DNA of 64,000 nucleotides from Bacteroidales bacterium UBA2030 (GTDB lineage Bacteria > Bacteroidota > Bacteroidia > Bacteroidales > TTA-H9). Within the stretch, counting starts at the first letter, position 1; every line of letters begins with the position of its first letter. The notes beneath the pieces were generated by a model. That model was not told where the DNA came from, did no database searches, and was given only the letters and a program-made list of their open reading frames with translations. Of the stretch, positions 46,831 to 55,509 are shown one piece after another. Location of the stretch: assembly GCA_002332755.1 (NCBI GenBank), contig DDBO01000164.1:1-64000 (forward strand), given 5' to 3'. The translations under genes and the position numbers were made by a program.

Positions 46831-48909
46831 ATGAAAAAAATGCTCCTTCGTCTGGCATGGGTCACATGGATGTTGATACCCTTTTCGCTTTTCGCTCAGG
46901 TGCCCGACACCCTTACTTCCGATTTACGTAATCAGCTCGAACGCCTGACAGAAGATACTGAGACAGAGTATGATTTCAGTGAATTCGCTGAGGAGCTTGA
47001 AGAATTAATCCACTCACCTGTAAATCTCAATAGCCGAAATCCGGAAGAGCTACGCAGATTATTTTTTCTCAATGACAGACAAATCCGAAACATTTTAAAA
47101 TATGTTGCCAGCTACGGTGATTTTCAGAGCATTTATGAACTAAAGGCTGTTGAAGGTCTCGACAGTGCAGTCATACAACAAATGCTTCCTTATGTTGTAA
47201 TTCAATCGACCTCCTCGAATGCAATGAGCTGGAAAGATGCACTTACCCGAGGCAAGCACCAGCTTCTCGTTCGCCATCAAAGAGTAATTGAGCAACAGGA
47301 AGGATATAAAACACCCACCGATTCTTTGCCTGAGGCAAGTCCCAACTCATTTTACCAGGGCAGCCCCGACCGGTTGCTTTTCAAATATGGATACGATTAT
47401 CGGGGGCGCTTTCGATATGGACTCCTGGGAGAAAAAGACCCAGGGGAAGAATTTTTTAAAGGCTCACAAAGTCGAGGATTCGACTTTTATTCGGCCCATT
47501 TCTTTTATTCCGGGAAAGGTTTGTTGCGTAGGTTGGCAATAGGCGATTACCATGCTTCATTTGGTCAAGGTTTGGTAATGTGGAGCGGTATCATGTTTGG
47601 GAAAGCCTCTCTTACAGGAGGTAATCCTTCTCCTGCCAGGGGTATTAGGCCCAGCACATCGGCCAATGAATTTGCATTTCTGAGGGGTGCTGCTATCACT
47701 TTAGGTAAAGGCAACTTCGAGTTTACTGCTTTAGCAGGAAGAAATGCACTCGATGGCACTATTATCACCTCCGATTCACTCAGCGAATATATCAAGGGGA
47801 TACAAAACACAGGACTGCATCGTACACCAGCGGAAATTGCCGGCAAAAACAGTTTGCACCTGACCACTGTGGGTGGAAACCTTGACTATACAGGTGATAT
47901 CTTTAAAGCCGGCATCACTGCTGTGTCGGTGATTTTCGATAAGGAGTTCCAACCCCAACCGGGCCTCTACCGTCAATTTCAACAACCCCAAAAGCAACAA
48001 TTTACTTCAGGTATTCATTTTTCACTCTACCTAAGAGATGCGCTGGTGAAGGGTGAATTAGCCCGCGATAAACAAGGTCATCTGGCGGGCATAGTCAGCA
48101 CTACCTTTCAACCCGATCCCCGCCTCAGCCTGTGGGTGATTTACCGTAACTACCACAAGGCTTTTCAGAACTTTTTCAGTAATGCTTTTGGCGAAAATTC
48201 GGGGGTGTATAACGAAGAGGGTTTATACCTTGGTTTCAAGGCGGCCCTGTCGAAAAAAGTGGAGATGAGCGGTTACGCAGATTATTTTCGCTTTCCATGG
48301 TTTCGCTATAGGGTAGACGGACCTTCAACAGGACGGGAATACCAATTGCGCACTGATATCCGCCTCACGCGTTCTTCGCTGATTTATTTCCGCTATCGGT
48401 TTAAACAAAAAGCACTCAACACCACCGACTCAACGCGCCCGGTCAATGTACTGGCATTGCCTTACTATCATAATTTCCGCCTTCACGCCGATTATCAACC
48501 TATTGCTACCCTGTCGCTTTCTTCACGGGTTGAGGTGATGTTCAATCATCCCGAAGGTACCGAAAAGCGGCGTCAAGGCTTCCTCATTTACCAGGAAATG
48601 GCCTGGAACCCATCCTCATTCCCTATTACCCTGGCAACCCGTTATGCTCTTTTCGAAACCGATACTTACGACGAACGCATCTATGCTTATGAGCGAGATT
48701 TGCGTTTTAGCTTCAGCATTCCGTCTTATTATTACAACGGGCAAAGGTTTTACCTCATGTTGAAATATAGCCCAAAGCCCTGGCTGGACCTATGGATAAG
48801 ATATGCAGCCACTTTCTATGCTGATACCGAGACTGTAGGTTCGGGCCCCGATACCAGCGCAGGAAACACTCGTTCCGACATCAGGGCACAACTTTTGCTA
48901 AAATTCTAA
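46831..48909 (+). CDS. Helix-hairpin-helix plus outer-membrane barrel protein
   Basis: A 692-residue exported protein (signal peptide MKKMLLRLAWVTWMLIPFSLFA). Residues 55-130 carry a ComEA-like helix-hairpin-helix region (PVNLNSRNPEELRRLFFL then FQSIYELKAVEGLDSAVIQQ). From about residue 150 on, alternating aromatic strands suggest a large outer-membrane barrel ending RSDIRAQLLLKF. Such HhH-barrel proteins are widespread in Bacteroidota with no known function; HhH motifs usually bind DNA or mediate contacts. It forms an operon with the gene at 46008 and precedes porX by 79 bases. Confidence 0.72.
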   Translation: MKKMLLRLAWVTWMLIPFSLFAQVPDTLTSDLRNQLERLTEDTETEYDFSEFAEELEELIHSPVNLNSRNPEELRRLFFLNDRQIRNILKYVASYGDFQSIYELKAVEGLDSAVIQQMLPYVVIQSTSSNAMSWKDALTRGKHQLLVRHQRVIEQQEGYKTPTDSLPEASPNSFYQGSPDRLLFKYGYDYRGRFRYGLLGEKDPGEEFFKGSQSRGFDFYSAHFFYSGKGLLRRLAIGDYHASFGQGLVMWSGIMFGKASLTGGNPSPARGIRPSTSANEFAFLRGAAITLGKGNFEFTALAGRNALDGTIITSDSLSEYIKGIQNTGLHRTPAEIAGKNSLHLTTVGGNLDYTGDIFKAGITAVSVIFDKEFQPQPGLYRQFQQPQKQQFTSGIHFSLYLRDALVKGELARDKQGHLAGIVSTTFQPDPRLSLWVIYRNYHKAFQNFFSNAFGENSGVYNEEGLYLGFKAALSKKVEMSGYADYFRFPWFRYRVDGPSTGREYQLRTDIRLTRSSLIYFRYRFKQKALNTTDSTRPVNVLALPYYHNFRLHADYQPIATLSLSSRVEVMFNHPEGTEKRRQGFLIYQEMAWNPSSFPITLATRYALFETDTYDERIYAYERDLRFSFSIPSYYYNGQRFYLMLKYSPKPWLDLWIRYAATFYADTETVGSGPDTSAGNTRSDIRAQLLLKF

Positions 48910-48988
48910 TCATTTCCGGTCGAAATAAAGAAGCAGTTGCTACGTTTATGCTTGCGGATAGCTGTGTATCTCAACTCAAATTATAATT

Positions 48989-50545
48989 ATGGAAAAAATT
49001 CGCATTTTATGGGCTGACGATGAAATTGATATGCTCAAAGCTCATGTCATTTTCTTGGAGCAAAAAGGGTATGAAGTAGTTTCTACCAACAACGGCAACG
49101 AAGCCCTCGAATTAATACGCACCGAAGCTTTCGATATCATATTTCTCGACGAAAACATGCCGGGACTCACCGGATTGGAAACCCTGGCAGAGATTAATAA
49201 CTTAAAACCAGGCATTCCCGTTGTGATGATTACGAAAAGCGAGGAAGAAAGCATCATGGAGGATGCCATAGGTGGCAATATTTCGGATTACCTTATTAAG
49301 CCCGTAAAACCCAATCAGATATTACTAACCTTGAAAAAAAATCTTGAAAAGCGTGAATTGATTAGCCAAAAGACAACCATGGCCTATCAACAGGCTTTCA
49401 GGGAGATAGGTATGGAAATCAGCACTTCGCTTGACTATAATGGTTGGATGGAGCTTTACCGACGGATTGTCAACTGGGAACTACGCCTGCAGCAGACCCG
49501 CGAGGACGGAATGCTTGAAATAGTACGTATGCAAAAGGAAGAGGCCAACAACGTTTTTTCTCGCTACTATGAAGACAATTACCCCTTGTGGTTGAAAGGT
49601 AAAAGCCAGGAAAAACCTGTGCTCTCTCATACTTTGATAAGGGAAAAGCTGTTCCCGTTGCTTGAAAAAGAATCGCAGCTGTTCCTAATAGTTATCGACA
49701 ACCTTCGGTATGATCAATGGAAAACCATACAACCGGTAATTGAAGAGCTTTTCAGAGTTGAAAAAGATGAGATGTATTGCAGTATACTTCCTACCACCAC
49801 GCAATTTGCCAGAAATGCACTCTTTGCCGGATTAATGCCTTCCGAAATTGAAAAGAAATATCCCGCCTGGTGGATAAACGAATGGGATGAAGGCACGAAG
49901 AATCAGTATGAAGAACAACTCTTTGCGGAACTGTTGAAACGTTTTGGGAGAAATATCAAATTTTCGTTCAATAAAGTACTCAACCTAACTGCGGGAACCC
50001 GCCTAGTGGACAATCTGCCCAATCTTTTGGGCAATCAGCTTAATGTGGTAGTGTATAATTTCGTGGATACCCTTTCGCACGCGCGCACTGAGATGGAAAT
50101 CATCAGAGAGCTGGCCAACGACGAGGCCGCCTACCGTTCTCTCACACTTTCATGGTTCGAGCATTCACCTCTGCAAGATATTATGCGCTTTCTGTCCGAA
50201 AAACGTATTCCTGTCGTTATCACAACCGATCATGGAAGTATAAGAGTTCAAAATGCAGTAAAAGTAGTTGGCGACCGCGAAACCAATGTCAATCTGAGAT
50301 TCAAGGCAGGTAAGAATTTAAATTTCAACAAAAAGGAATGCTTTCATGTTAGAAACCCGGAAGACGTTTTCTTACCCCGCCAAAACGTAACTACGTCCTA
50401 CATCTTTGCTCGAGGCAATGATTTCTTCGCCTATCCCAATAATTTCAATTATTATTCAAATTATTACCGGAATACTTTTCAACATGGAGGCATATCTCTG
50501 GAAGAAATTATGGTGCCTTTTGTATTTCTGAAACCTAAAGTGTAA
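48989..50545 (+). CDS. porX: T9SS response regulator PorX (REC-PglZ)
   Basis: A 518-residue protein. The N-terminal receiver (1-125) has acidic ADDE, phospho-acceptor Asp54 in FLDENMPGL and Lys in LIKPVKPNQ. A helical linker leads to a C-terminal alkaline-phosphatase-like PglZ domain: VIDNLRYDQWKTI, LPTTTQFARNALFAGLMPSE and ITTDHGSIRVQNA give the metal-site Asp, Thr and Asp/His. PorX with the kinase PorY and sigma P controls T9SS genes in Porphyromonas gingivalis, and its PglZ part is a cyclic oligonucleotide phosphodiesterase there. No porY lies nearby. It ends at a terminator at 50617. Confidence 0.94.
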   Translation: MEKIRILWADDEIDMLKAHVIFLEQKGYEVVSTNNGNEALELIRTEAFDIIFLDENMPGLTGLETLAEINNLKPGIPVVMITKSEEESIMEDAIGGNISDYLIKPVKPNQILLTLKKNLEKRELISQKTTMAYQQAFREIGMEISTSLDYNGWMELYRRIVNWELRLQQTREDGMLEIVRMQKEEANNVFSRYYEDNYPLWLKGKSQEKPVLSHTLIREKLFPLLEKESQLFLIVIDNLRYDQWKTIQPVIEELFRVEKDEMYCSILPTTTQFARNALFAGLMPSEIEKKYPAWWINEWDEGTKNQYEEQLFAELLKRFGRNIKFSFNKVLNLTAGTRLVDNLPNLLGNQLNVVVYNFVDTLSHARTEMEIIRELANDEAAYRSLTLSWFEHSPLQDIMRFLSEKRIPVVITTDHGSIRVQNAVKVVGDRETNVNLRFKAGKNLNFNKKECFHVRNPEDVFLPRQNVTTSYIFARGNDFFAYPNNFNYYSNYYRNTFQHGGISLEEIMVPFVFLKPKV

Positions 50546-50616
50546 ACAATTCTTACTATAGGAGACCGGAATAATACCGGTAAAATAAAGTCTTAAGGAT
50601 AGATTTAATTTTAAAA

Positions 50617-50659
50617 GCCTCAAGCGCAAAATCCTTCTCAGCCCTTGAGGCAATTTTTT
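50617..50659 (+). terminator. Rho-independent terminator after porX
   Basis: GCCTCAAG ... CTTGAGGC with a 19-base loop, then AA and six T. It is about 70 bases beyond the stop codon. Confidence 0.75.
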
Positions 50660-50771
50660 ATTTTTAGGGGAACCATAGAGATTTTGCAGAACCACGCTGA
50701 CTTTTTTGTTCTGTAACCTATACTATCCTACTTTGAAAAAAGCAATTATGACTGGTTTTATATAGAAATTA

Positions 50772-50779
50772 TAATTTTG
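50772..50779 (+). promoter_or_regulatory. Bacteroidota -7 box (TAATTTTG)
   Basis: TAATTTTG lies 22 bases before the start of the large secreted-protein gene at 50802. The 256-base gap after porX holds otherwise only the porX terminator. Confidence 0.45.
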
Positions 50780-50801
50780 TAAGGACAAGAAATTCAGACA
50801 T

Positions 50802-52022
50802 ATGAAAAAATTCTCCCTTACCCTGTTTATAATAGTTACGACCTTAGGTTTACGAGGTCAAGATAATCCAGTAAATCCGGTAATTACCGGAGAAGGCCGT
50901 TTTTTAGGAATTTCTCAGCCCTTGCGTGATTTACCGGTAATAACCGAAGAAGATTGGACAGGGATGAAAAACCGGGCCGAGCAAAAAAGATTGAATCCAA
51001 AATTGCAAAAACGAGAGTATCCCTATGCATCCACAGCCCTGCCCAAAGGTACTGACCCCGTATGGCAAAATTCCATGGGTGTTACTGAAAACTCAACAGA
51101 ACTCATTCAGAGCTTCGACGGCCAAACCTCACCTTATTATCCCCCCGACTGCAACGGCACGGCAGGTCCCAATCATTATGTACAGACCATCAATACCACC
51201 TTTGCGGTCTATAGCAAAACGGGCACGCTGTTGGCAGGCCCTACAAATCTGAATACTCTATATACAGGTCTTCCAGGTGCTACCTACAACGATGGTGACC
51301 CTATCGTTCTCTACGATGAACAAGCCAACCGATGGCTTATCGCAGAATTTTCAGTGAGTGGTTCCAACGATTACATGCTCATTGCAGTATCTACCACGAG
51401 CGATCCAACAGGTACTTGGTATAAATATAGCTTCGACGTAGCCGATATGCCCGACTATCCCAAATTTGGAATATGGCAAGACGGATATTATATGGGAACC
51501 AATAACCCCTCAGGAGCAGATATTTATGTGTTTGAACGGACAGTTATGCTTGCTGGAGGAACTAACCCTAAAATGGTAGGTTTTGACAATCCTTGGCGTC
51601 CGACAACTATCGACGGTTTTGTTTGCGTTCCTCCCGTAGATAATGATGGAACCTTTGCTCCTGCAGGCAGTCCAGGAATTTTTATTGCCTTTAACGACGA
51701 TGCCATTGGCGGTGGCAGCGACCAGTTGTGGATTTACGAACTAACGATAAATTGGAACAATACGGCGGCCTCTACATTCGTCAGAACACAGCAAATTAAT
51801 GTAGCTCCTTTCGATTCAAATTTCGGCAACACATGGAACAATGTTACCCAACAGGGCACTTCCCAAAAAGTAGATGCCATACCCCAGGTGATCATGAATG
51901 TTCCACAATACAGAAACTTTGGCAGCTATCAAACACTGGTGGCATGTCATACCGTAGATGTTGATGGCACCGACCACGCTGGCATAAGATGGTATGAGTT
52001 GCGAAAAACTGGCTCAACCTAG
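50802..52022 (+). CDS. N-terminal half of the interrupted T9SS-secreted protein
   Basis: 406 residues up to the TAG. Signal peptide MKKFSLTLFIIVTTLGLRGQ. From residue 100 there are motifs such as PPDCNGTAGPNHYVQTIN, GDPIVLYDEQANRWLIAEF and MPDYPKFGIWQDGYYMGTN, the pattern of a repeated beta domain often found at the front of Bacteroidota secreted proteins, without catalytic residues that I can identify. As it stands, the product would be exported by Sec but would lack the T9SS signal and stay in the periplasm. Confidence 0.8.
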   Translation: MKKFSLTLFIIVTTLGLRGQDNPVNPVITGEGRFLGISQPLRDLPVITEEDWTGMKNRAEQKRLNPKLQKREYPYASTALPKGTDPVWQNSMGVTENSTELIQSFDGQTSPYYPPDCNGTAGPNHYVQTINTTFAVYSKTGTLLAGPTNLNTLYTGLPGATYNDGDPIVLYDEQANRWLIAEFSVSGSNDYMLIAVSTTSDPTGTWYKYSFDVADMPDYPKFGIWQDGYYMGTNNPSGADIYVFERTVMLAGGTNPKMVGFDNPWRPTTIDGFVCVPPVDNDGTFAPAGSPGIFIAFNDDAIGGGSDQLWIYELTINWNNTAASTFVRTQQINVAPFDSNFGNTWNNVTQQGTSQKVDAIPQVIMNVPQYRNFGSYQTLVACHTVDVDGTDHAGIRWYELRKTGST

Positions 52023-52070
52023 TCGGTAAGACAGCAAGGAACATATGCCCCTGATGCCCACAATCGCTGG

Positions 52071-55000
52071 ATGGGAAGCATCGCCATGAATGCTGCAGGA
52101 GAAATTGCTTTGGGTTATAGTATAAGCAGCAGCACTCTATACCCCGGTATTCGCTACACCGGACAGACTCAGGGCAGCTATGCCGCAGGTAATAGTACGA
52201 TGGACGTACCTGAAGTCACAATTCATACGGGACAATATTCTCAAACCGGCAGTAACCGTTGGGGCGACTATTCCCTGATGTGTGTTGACCCCTCTGATGA
52301 TGAAACCTTCTGGTTTACTACGCAATACATTGGTTCAGGTGGCAGCCGCAAAACCAAAATTGCCTCATTTCAGATAGGACCTGTCGCCCCAACTGCATCT
52401 TTTACGGCCAGCACCACCTTACCTTGCTTGGGGCAAACCGTCACTTTTATCGATCAGAGCACTGCTGGTCCCACTTCATGGCAATGGACTTTTACTCCTA
52501 ATACAGTGACTTATGTGAATGGAACCAGCTCCACCTCTCAAAACCCACAAGTACAATTTAATGCCTATGGCAACTACACTGTCTCACTCACCGTAACAAA
52601 TGCAGTAGGTAGTAATACTAACACTCAGAACAATTATATTCAGGTGAATGAGGCTAACGCCGACTTTACAGCCTCACCCACTACTGTTGTAGTAGGCTAT
52701 AGCACAACTTTTACAGATGCTTCTACATGTTCGGTAAATTCATGGAGTTGGAACTTCGGTAGCGGTGCAAACCCTGCTACGGCTTCTACACAAGGACCTC
52801 ATACAGTAACATACACTACTACAGGACAGAAAACAATAAGTCTGACGGTCAATGGCAATATCACCAAAACAAAAAACAACTACATCAATGTTATTTCAGA
52901 TAATATAAACATGCAAAATGGAGTCATATATACATGCTCTGGTACTTTTTATGACCCGGGTGGGCCTTCAGCCAACTATGCAAATAATCTGGATTATACC
53001 TTGACTTTCTTCCCGGGTACCACAGGCAACAGCGTTAAAGTAACCTTTACAAGCTTCAACCTAGAAGCCAGCAGCACATGTAGTTATGATTACCTCAAGA
53101 TATACAATGGACCCACTACTGCTTCACCTCTTATTGGGACCTATTGCGGAACCAACAGCCCTGGAATTGTCACAGCAAACAATTCTGATGGGGCACTCAC
53201 TTTTGTATTTCATAGTGATCAATCGGTGACAGCCTCCGGCTGGGTAGCCACGATTAATTGTATAAGTACGGTAACAGTACCCAATCCGGCTAATCTTGTA
53301 GCCACTGCTTCGGGTACTTCTCAAATTGACCTTTCCTGGGCTCTTAATGCCAATAACGATAACGTGTTGCTGGCATGGTCACCGACATCCACATTTGGAA
53401 CACCGGTTAATGGAGCAACTTATACACCGGGAAGCACCTTGCCGGGAGGAGGCACCGTTCTTTACACCGGTACAAACACCGCTTACAGCCACACGGGTCT
53501 GACACCAGCCACCACCTATTACTATAAAGCCTATTCTTTCAATACTTCCAATATTTACTCTGCGGGTATTACAGCTAATGCTACCACCCAAGCCGTTACG
53601 CTATCTGTAACTCCATCAAACCAAAATGTTCCTGCGGCTGCAGGAAACACTTCTTTCAATGTTACATGCAACGGCAATTGGACAGCCACAAGCAATCAAA
53701 CCTGGTGCACAGTAACCCCATCTGGCACGGGTAATGGAAGCCTCGTCGCTACTTATACAGAAAACACATCCATAACACCACGTATTGCTACAATCACAGT
53801 TAATGCTGTGGGTGCCCCACCGGTTTCTGTAACTGTTACCCAGGAGGGTGCAGCCCCTTATGTAAACGTTACCCCACCCAACCATAACGTGTCGTCCTCA
53901 GCTGGATTTGTTGATTTTAATATTACCTCTAACACATCTTGGACTACCGTTAGCAACCAAGCCTGGTGCACAGTAAGTCCTCCCTCTGGTAATGGAAATG
54001 GCATTTTAACTGCGGTTTATGAGGAAAACACTACTCTTAATCAGCGAGTAGCAACAATCACAGTAACAGCCGCCGGAGCCACACCCGTCAGCGTAACCGT
54101 GACTCAAGCCGGTGCCGGGCCATTCTTATACGTTGAACCTCAAAATCAGAATGTGGCAGCCACCTCGGGAAGTGTTTCATACAATGTCACATCCAACACC
54201 ACTTGGACAGCTGTGAGCAACCAAAACTGGTGTACAGTAACCCCTTCTGGCACAGGAAATGGTACGCTTGTGGCAACTTATACAGAAAATACAAGCACAT
54301 TCCAGAGAATTGCTGAAATAACGGTTAGTGCCTCGGGTGTCAATCCTGTCATAGTTACACTTACCCAAGCTGGTGCAACACCTACCCTTAATGTTATGCC
54401 TGACAACCAGAACGTAAGTGCTTCTGCAGGAAGCACTTCTTTTGATATAATTAGTAATACCAACTGGAATGCTGTCAGCAATGTATCTTGGTGTAATGTT
54501 GCTCCTTCAACGGGCAATGGCAATGGTACAATAATTGCCACTTATGAAGAAAACACCAGCGTTCAAAGCCGAGTAGCATTTATAACGGTGACAGCATCAG
54601 GAGCAGTACCTGTAACAGTAACGGTATCACAAGCCGGAGCTGCCCCGTGGCTCAATATTACTCCACAGAGTCAGACAGTAGGTGGTGCAGCAGGTACTTC
54701 TATATTCGACATTACCAGCAATACCTCATGGATAGCTTCGAGTGATGCTCCTTGGTGCACTGTTACCCCTGCAGGAACAGGTAATGGCATTCTGCAAGCC
54801 GACTATGAGGAAAACGCCACGGCTGAAACACGCACTGCCAATATCCTTGTTACTCCTGCCGGCGGCAACCCCCAATTGGCACAACTTATTCAGCTACCTT
54901 TGGGTGTTGGAGTTAGCAAAATTGAAGCCCTAATCCATATCTATCCCAATCCTTCTCATGGACGCTTCAGCATAACCACACCGGGTAAACGTATTATCAG

Positions 55001-55166
55001 TATTGAAATTTCTGTATTTGATGCTTCTGGTAGAAAAATTCAACATGCTTTGCTGGAGGGCAAAGAGAGTTATGTGATAGACCTGAGCAATGTGCCCGCC
55101 GGTGTTTATACAGCAATGCTGACCACAGAAAATCAGACGATTTACAGAAAATTAGTAGTGCAATAA
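52071..55166 (+). CDS. C-terminal half: PKD, CUB, FN3, BACON repeats and T9SS sorting domain
   Basis: 1031 residues from the first ATG after the TAG, in the same frame as the upstream half. PKD domains: WQWTFTPNTVTYVNGTSS and WSWNFGSGANPATA with PHTVTYTTTGQKTISLTV. CUB domain with CSGTFYDPGG, DYLKIYNGP and YCGTNSPG. FN3-like: NLVATASGTSQIDLSWAL. Five BACON-type repeats follow, each with SNxxWCxVxPxxGxGNG. The T9SS domain reads IYPNPSHGRFSI, then SVFDASGRKI and VPAGVYTAML. No signal peptide at this start, so a protein made here would stay in the cytoplasm. Likely a surface adhesin or carbohydrate/mucin-binding protein. Confidence 0.8.
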   Translation: MGSIAMNAAGEIALGYSISSSTLYPGIRYTGQTQGSYAAGNSTMDVPEVTIHTGQYSQTGSNRWGDYSLMCVDPSDDETFWFTTQYIGSGGSRKTKIASFQIGPVAPTASFTASTTLPCLGQTVTFIDQSTAGPTSWQWTFTPNTVTYVNGTSSTSQNPQVQFNAYGNYTVSLTVTNAVGSNTNTQNNYIQVNEANADFTASPTTVVVGYSTTFTDASTCSVNSWSWNFGSGANPATASTQGPHTVTYTTTGQKTISLTVNGNITKTKNNYINVISDNINMQNGVIYTCSGTFYDPGGPSANYANNLDYTLTFFPGTTGNSVKVTFTSFNLEASSTCSYDYLKIYNGPTTASPLIGTYCGTNSPGIVTANNSDGALTFVFHSDQSVTASGWVATINCISTVTVPNPANLVATASGTSQIDLSWALNANNDNVLLAWSPTSTFGTPVNGATYTPGSTLPGGGTVLYTGTNTAYSHTGLTPATTYYYKAYSFNTSNIYSAGITANATTQAVTLSVTPSNQNVPAAAGNTSFNVTCNGNWTATSNQTWCTVTPSGTGNGSLVATYTENTSITPRIATITVNAVGAPPVSVTVTQEGAAPYVNVTPPNHNVSSSAGFVDFNITSNTSWTTVSNQAWCTVSPPSGNGNGILTAVYEENTTLNQRVATITVTAAGATPVSVTVTQAGAGPFLYVEPQNQNVAATSGSVSYNVTSNTTWTAVSNQNWCTVTPSGTGNGTLVATYTENTSTFQRIAEITVSASGVNPVIVTLTQAGATPTLNVMPDNQNVSASAGSTSFDIISNTNWNAVSNVSWCNVAPSTGNGNGTIIATYEENTSVQSRVAFITVTASGAVPVTVTVSQAGAAPWLNITPQSQTVGGAAGTSIFDITSNTSWIASSDAPWCTVTPAGTGNGILQADYEENATAETRTANILVTPAGGNPQLAQLIQLPLGVGVSKIEALIHIYPNPSHGRFSITTPGKRIISIEISVFDASGRKIQHALLEGKESYVIDLSNVPAGVYTAMLTTENQTIYRKLVVQ
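53598..54899 (+). repeat. Five tandem BACON-type repeats (261/264 bp units)
   Basis: Units begin at 53598, 53859, 54123, 54384 and 54648, that is 261, 264, 261 and 264 bases apart (87-88 codons). Each starts TLSVTP-like, has (A)GxxxFxVxSNTxW near the middle, the invariant WC-x-V, GxGNG, and ends VTVTQAGAxP. DNA identity between units is visible in long blocks but not complete, so the array is old or diversified. It lies within one gene and is not a CRISPR array. Confidence 0.9.
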
Positions 55167-55190
55167 AATTCTGACTCAATTCAAATCTTC

Positions 55191-55228
55191 AAGAGGCATA
55201 TTCTATTTATGAATGTGCCTCTTTTTTT
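55191..55228 (+). terminator. Rho-independent terminator after the secreted-protein gene
   Basis: AGAGGCATATTC, loop TATTTAT, GAATGTGCCTCT: 12 pairs with one G-T, then seven T. The gap 55167-55509 holds this, then AT-rich DNA without a recognisable gene, then the box at 55447. Confidence 0.9.
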
Positions 55229-55446
55229 ATTCATTTGCCGGGTATAAAACACCTGCCTTAATATACATGGAGTACATTTTTTTACAGTGATTACTCCAAA
55301 AACATTTGAATAGATGAATTGGGTTTGCATTTTTATTGCCACAACTATGTAAATAACAGTAAAACAACTAATTACAAAATCAGGGTAATTCTTCCATAAA
55401 CTTTTCGTAGATACCTTAAAAAAGTGCATTATTCATGTATTATTCT

Positions 55447-55454
55447 TAGTTTTG
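55447..55454 (+). promoter_or_regulatory. Bacteroidota -7 box (TAGTTTTG)
   Basis: TAGTTTTG lies 55 bases before the malic enzyme ATG at 55510. Confidence 0.4.
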
Positions 55455-55509
55455 TTTGATCATCCACCAACCAGGAAAAACATCGACCAATAACCAAAAC
55501 CTGAACCTT

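Larger units (their letters stand above)
50802..55166 (+). pseudogene. Large T9SS-secreted multidomain protein split by one in-frame TAG
   Basis: One continuous reading frame of 1455 codons, start 50802 to stop 55164-55166, broken only by TAG at 52020-52022 (codon 407). Signal peptide, N-terminal propeller-like region (about 85-525), two PKD domains (about 529-703), a CUB domain (about 706-824), an FN3-like domain (about 826-930), five BACON-type repeats (933-1366) and a T9SS C-terminal sorting domain (about 1373-1454). Neither half can work alone for export: the first has the signal peptide but no sorting domain, the second the reverse. TGG to TAG would restore Trp in GST-W-SVRQQGTYAP. It is either a recent nonsense mutation or a base error. 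Confidence 0.75.

Noticed and set aside
52020..52022. Reassigned UAG codon or selenocysteine/pyrrolysine-like recoding
   Set aside because: UAG ends dnaX, gyrB and the PAP2-like gene in the same window, RF1 with the PxT motif is present, and no recoding element is visible after the codon.
53598..54899. Regular repeats that could suggest a CRISPR array or a satellite
   Set aside because: Unit length is 261-264 bases, the units keep one reading frame and encode BACON-type domains. They are not short repeats separated by unique spacers.
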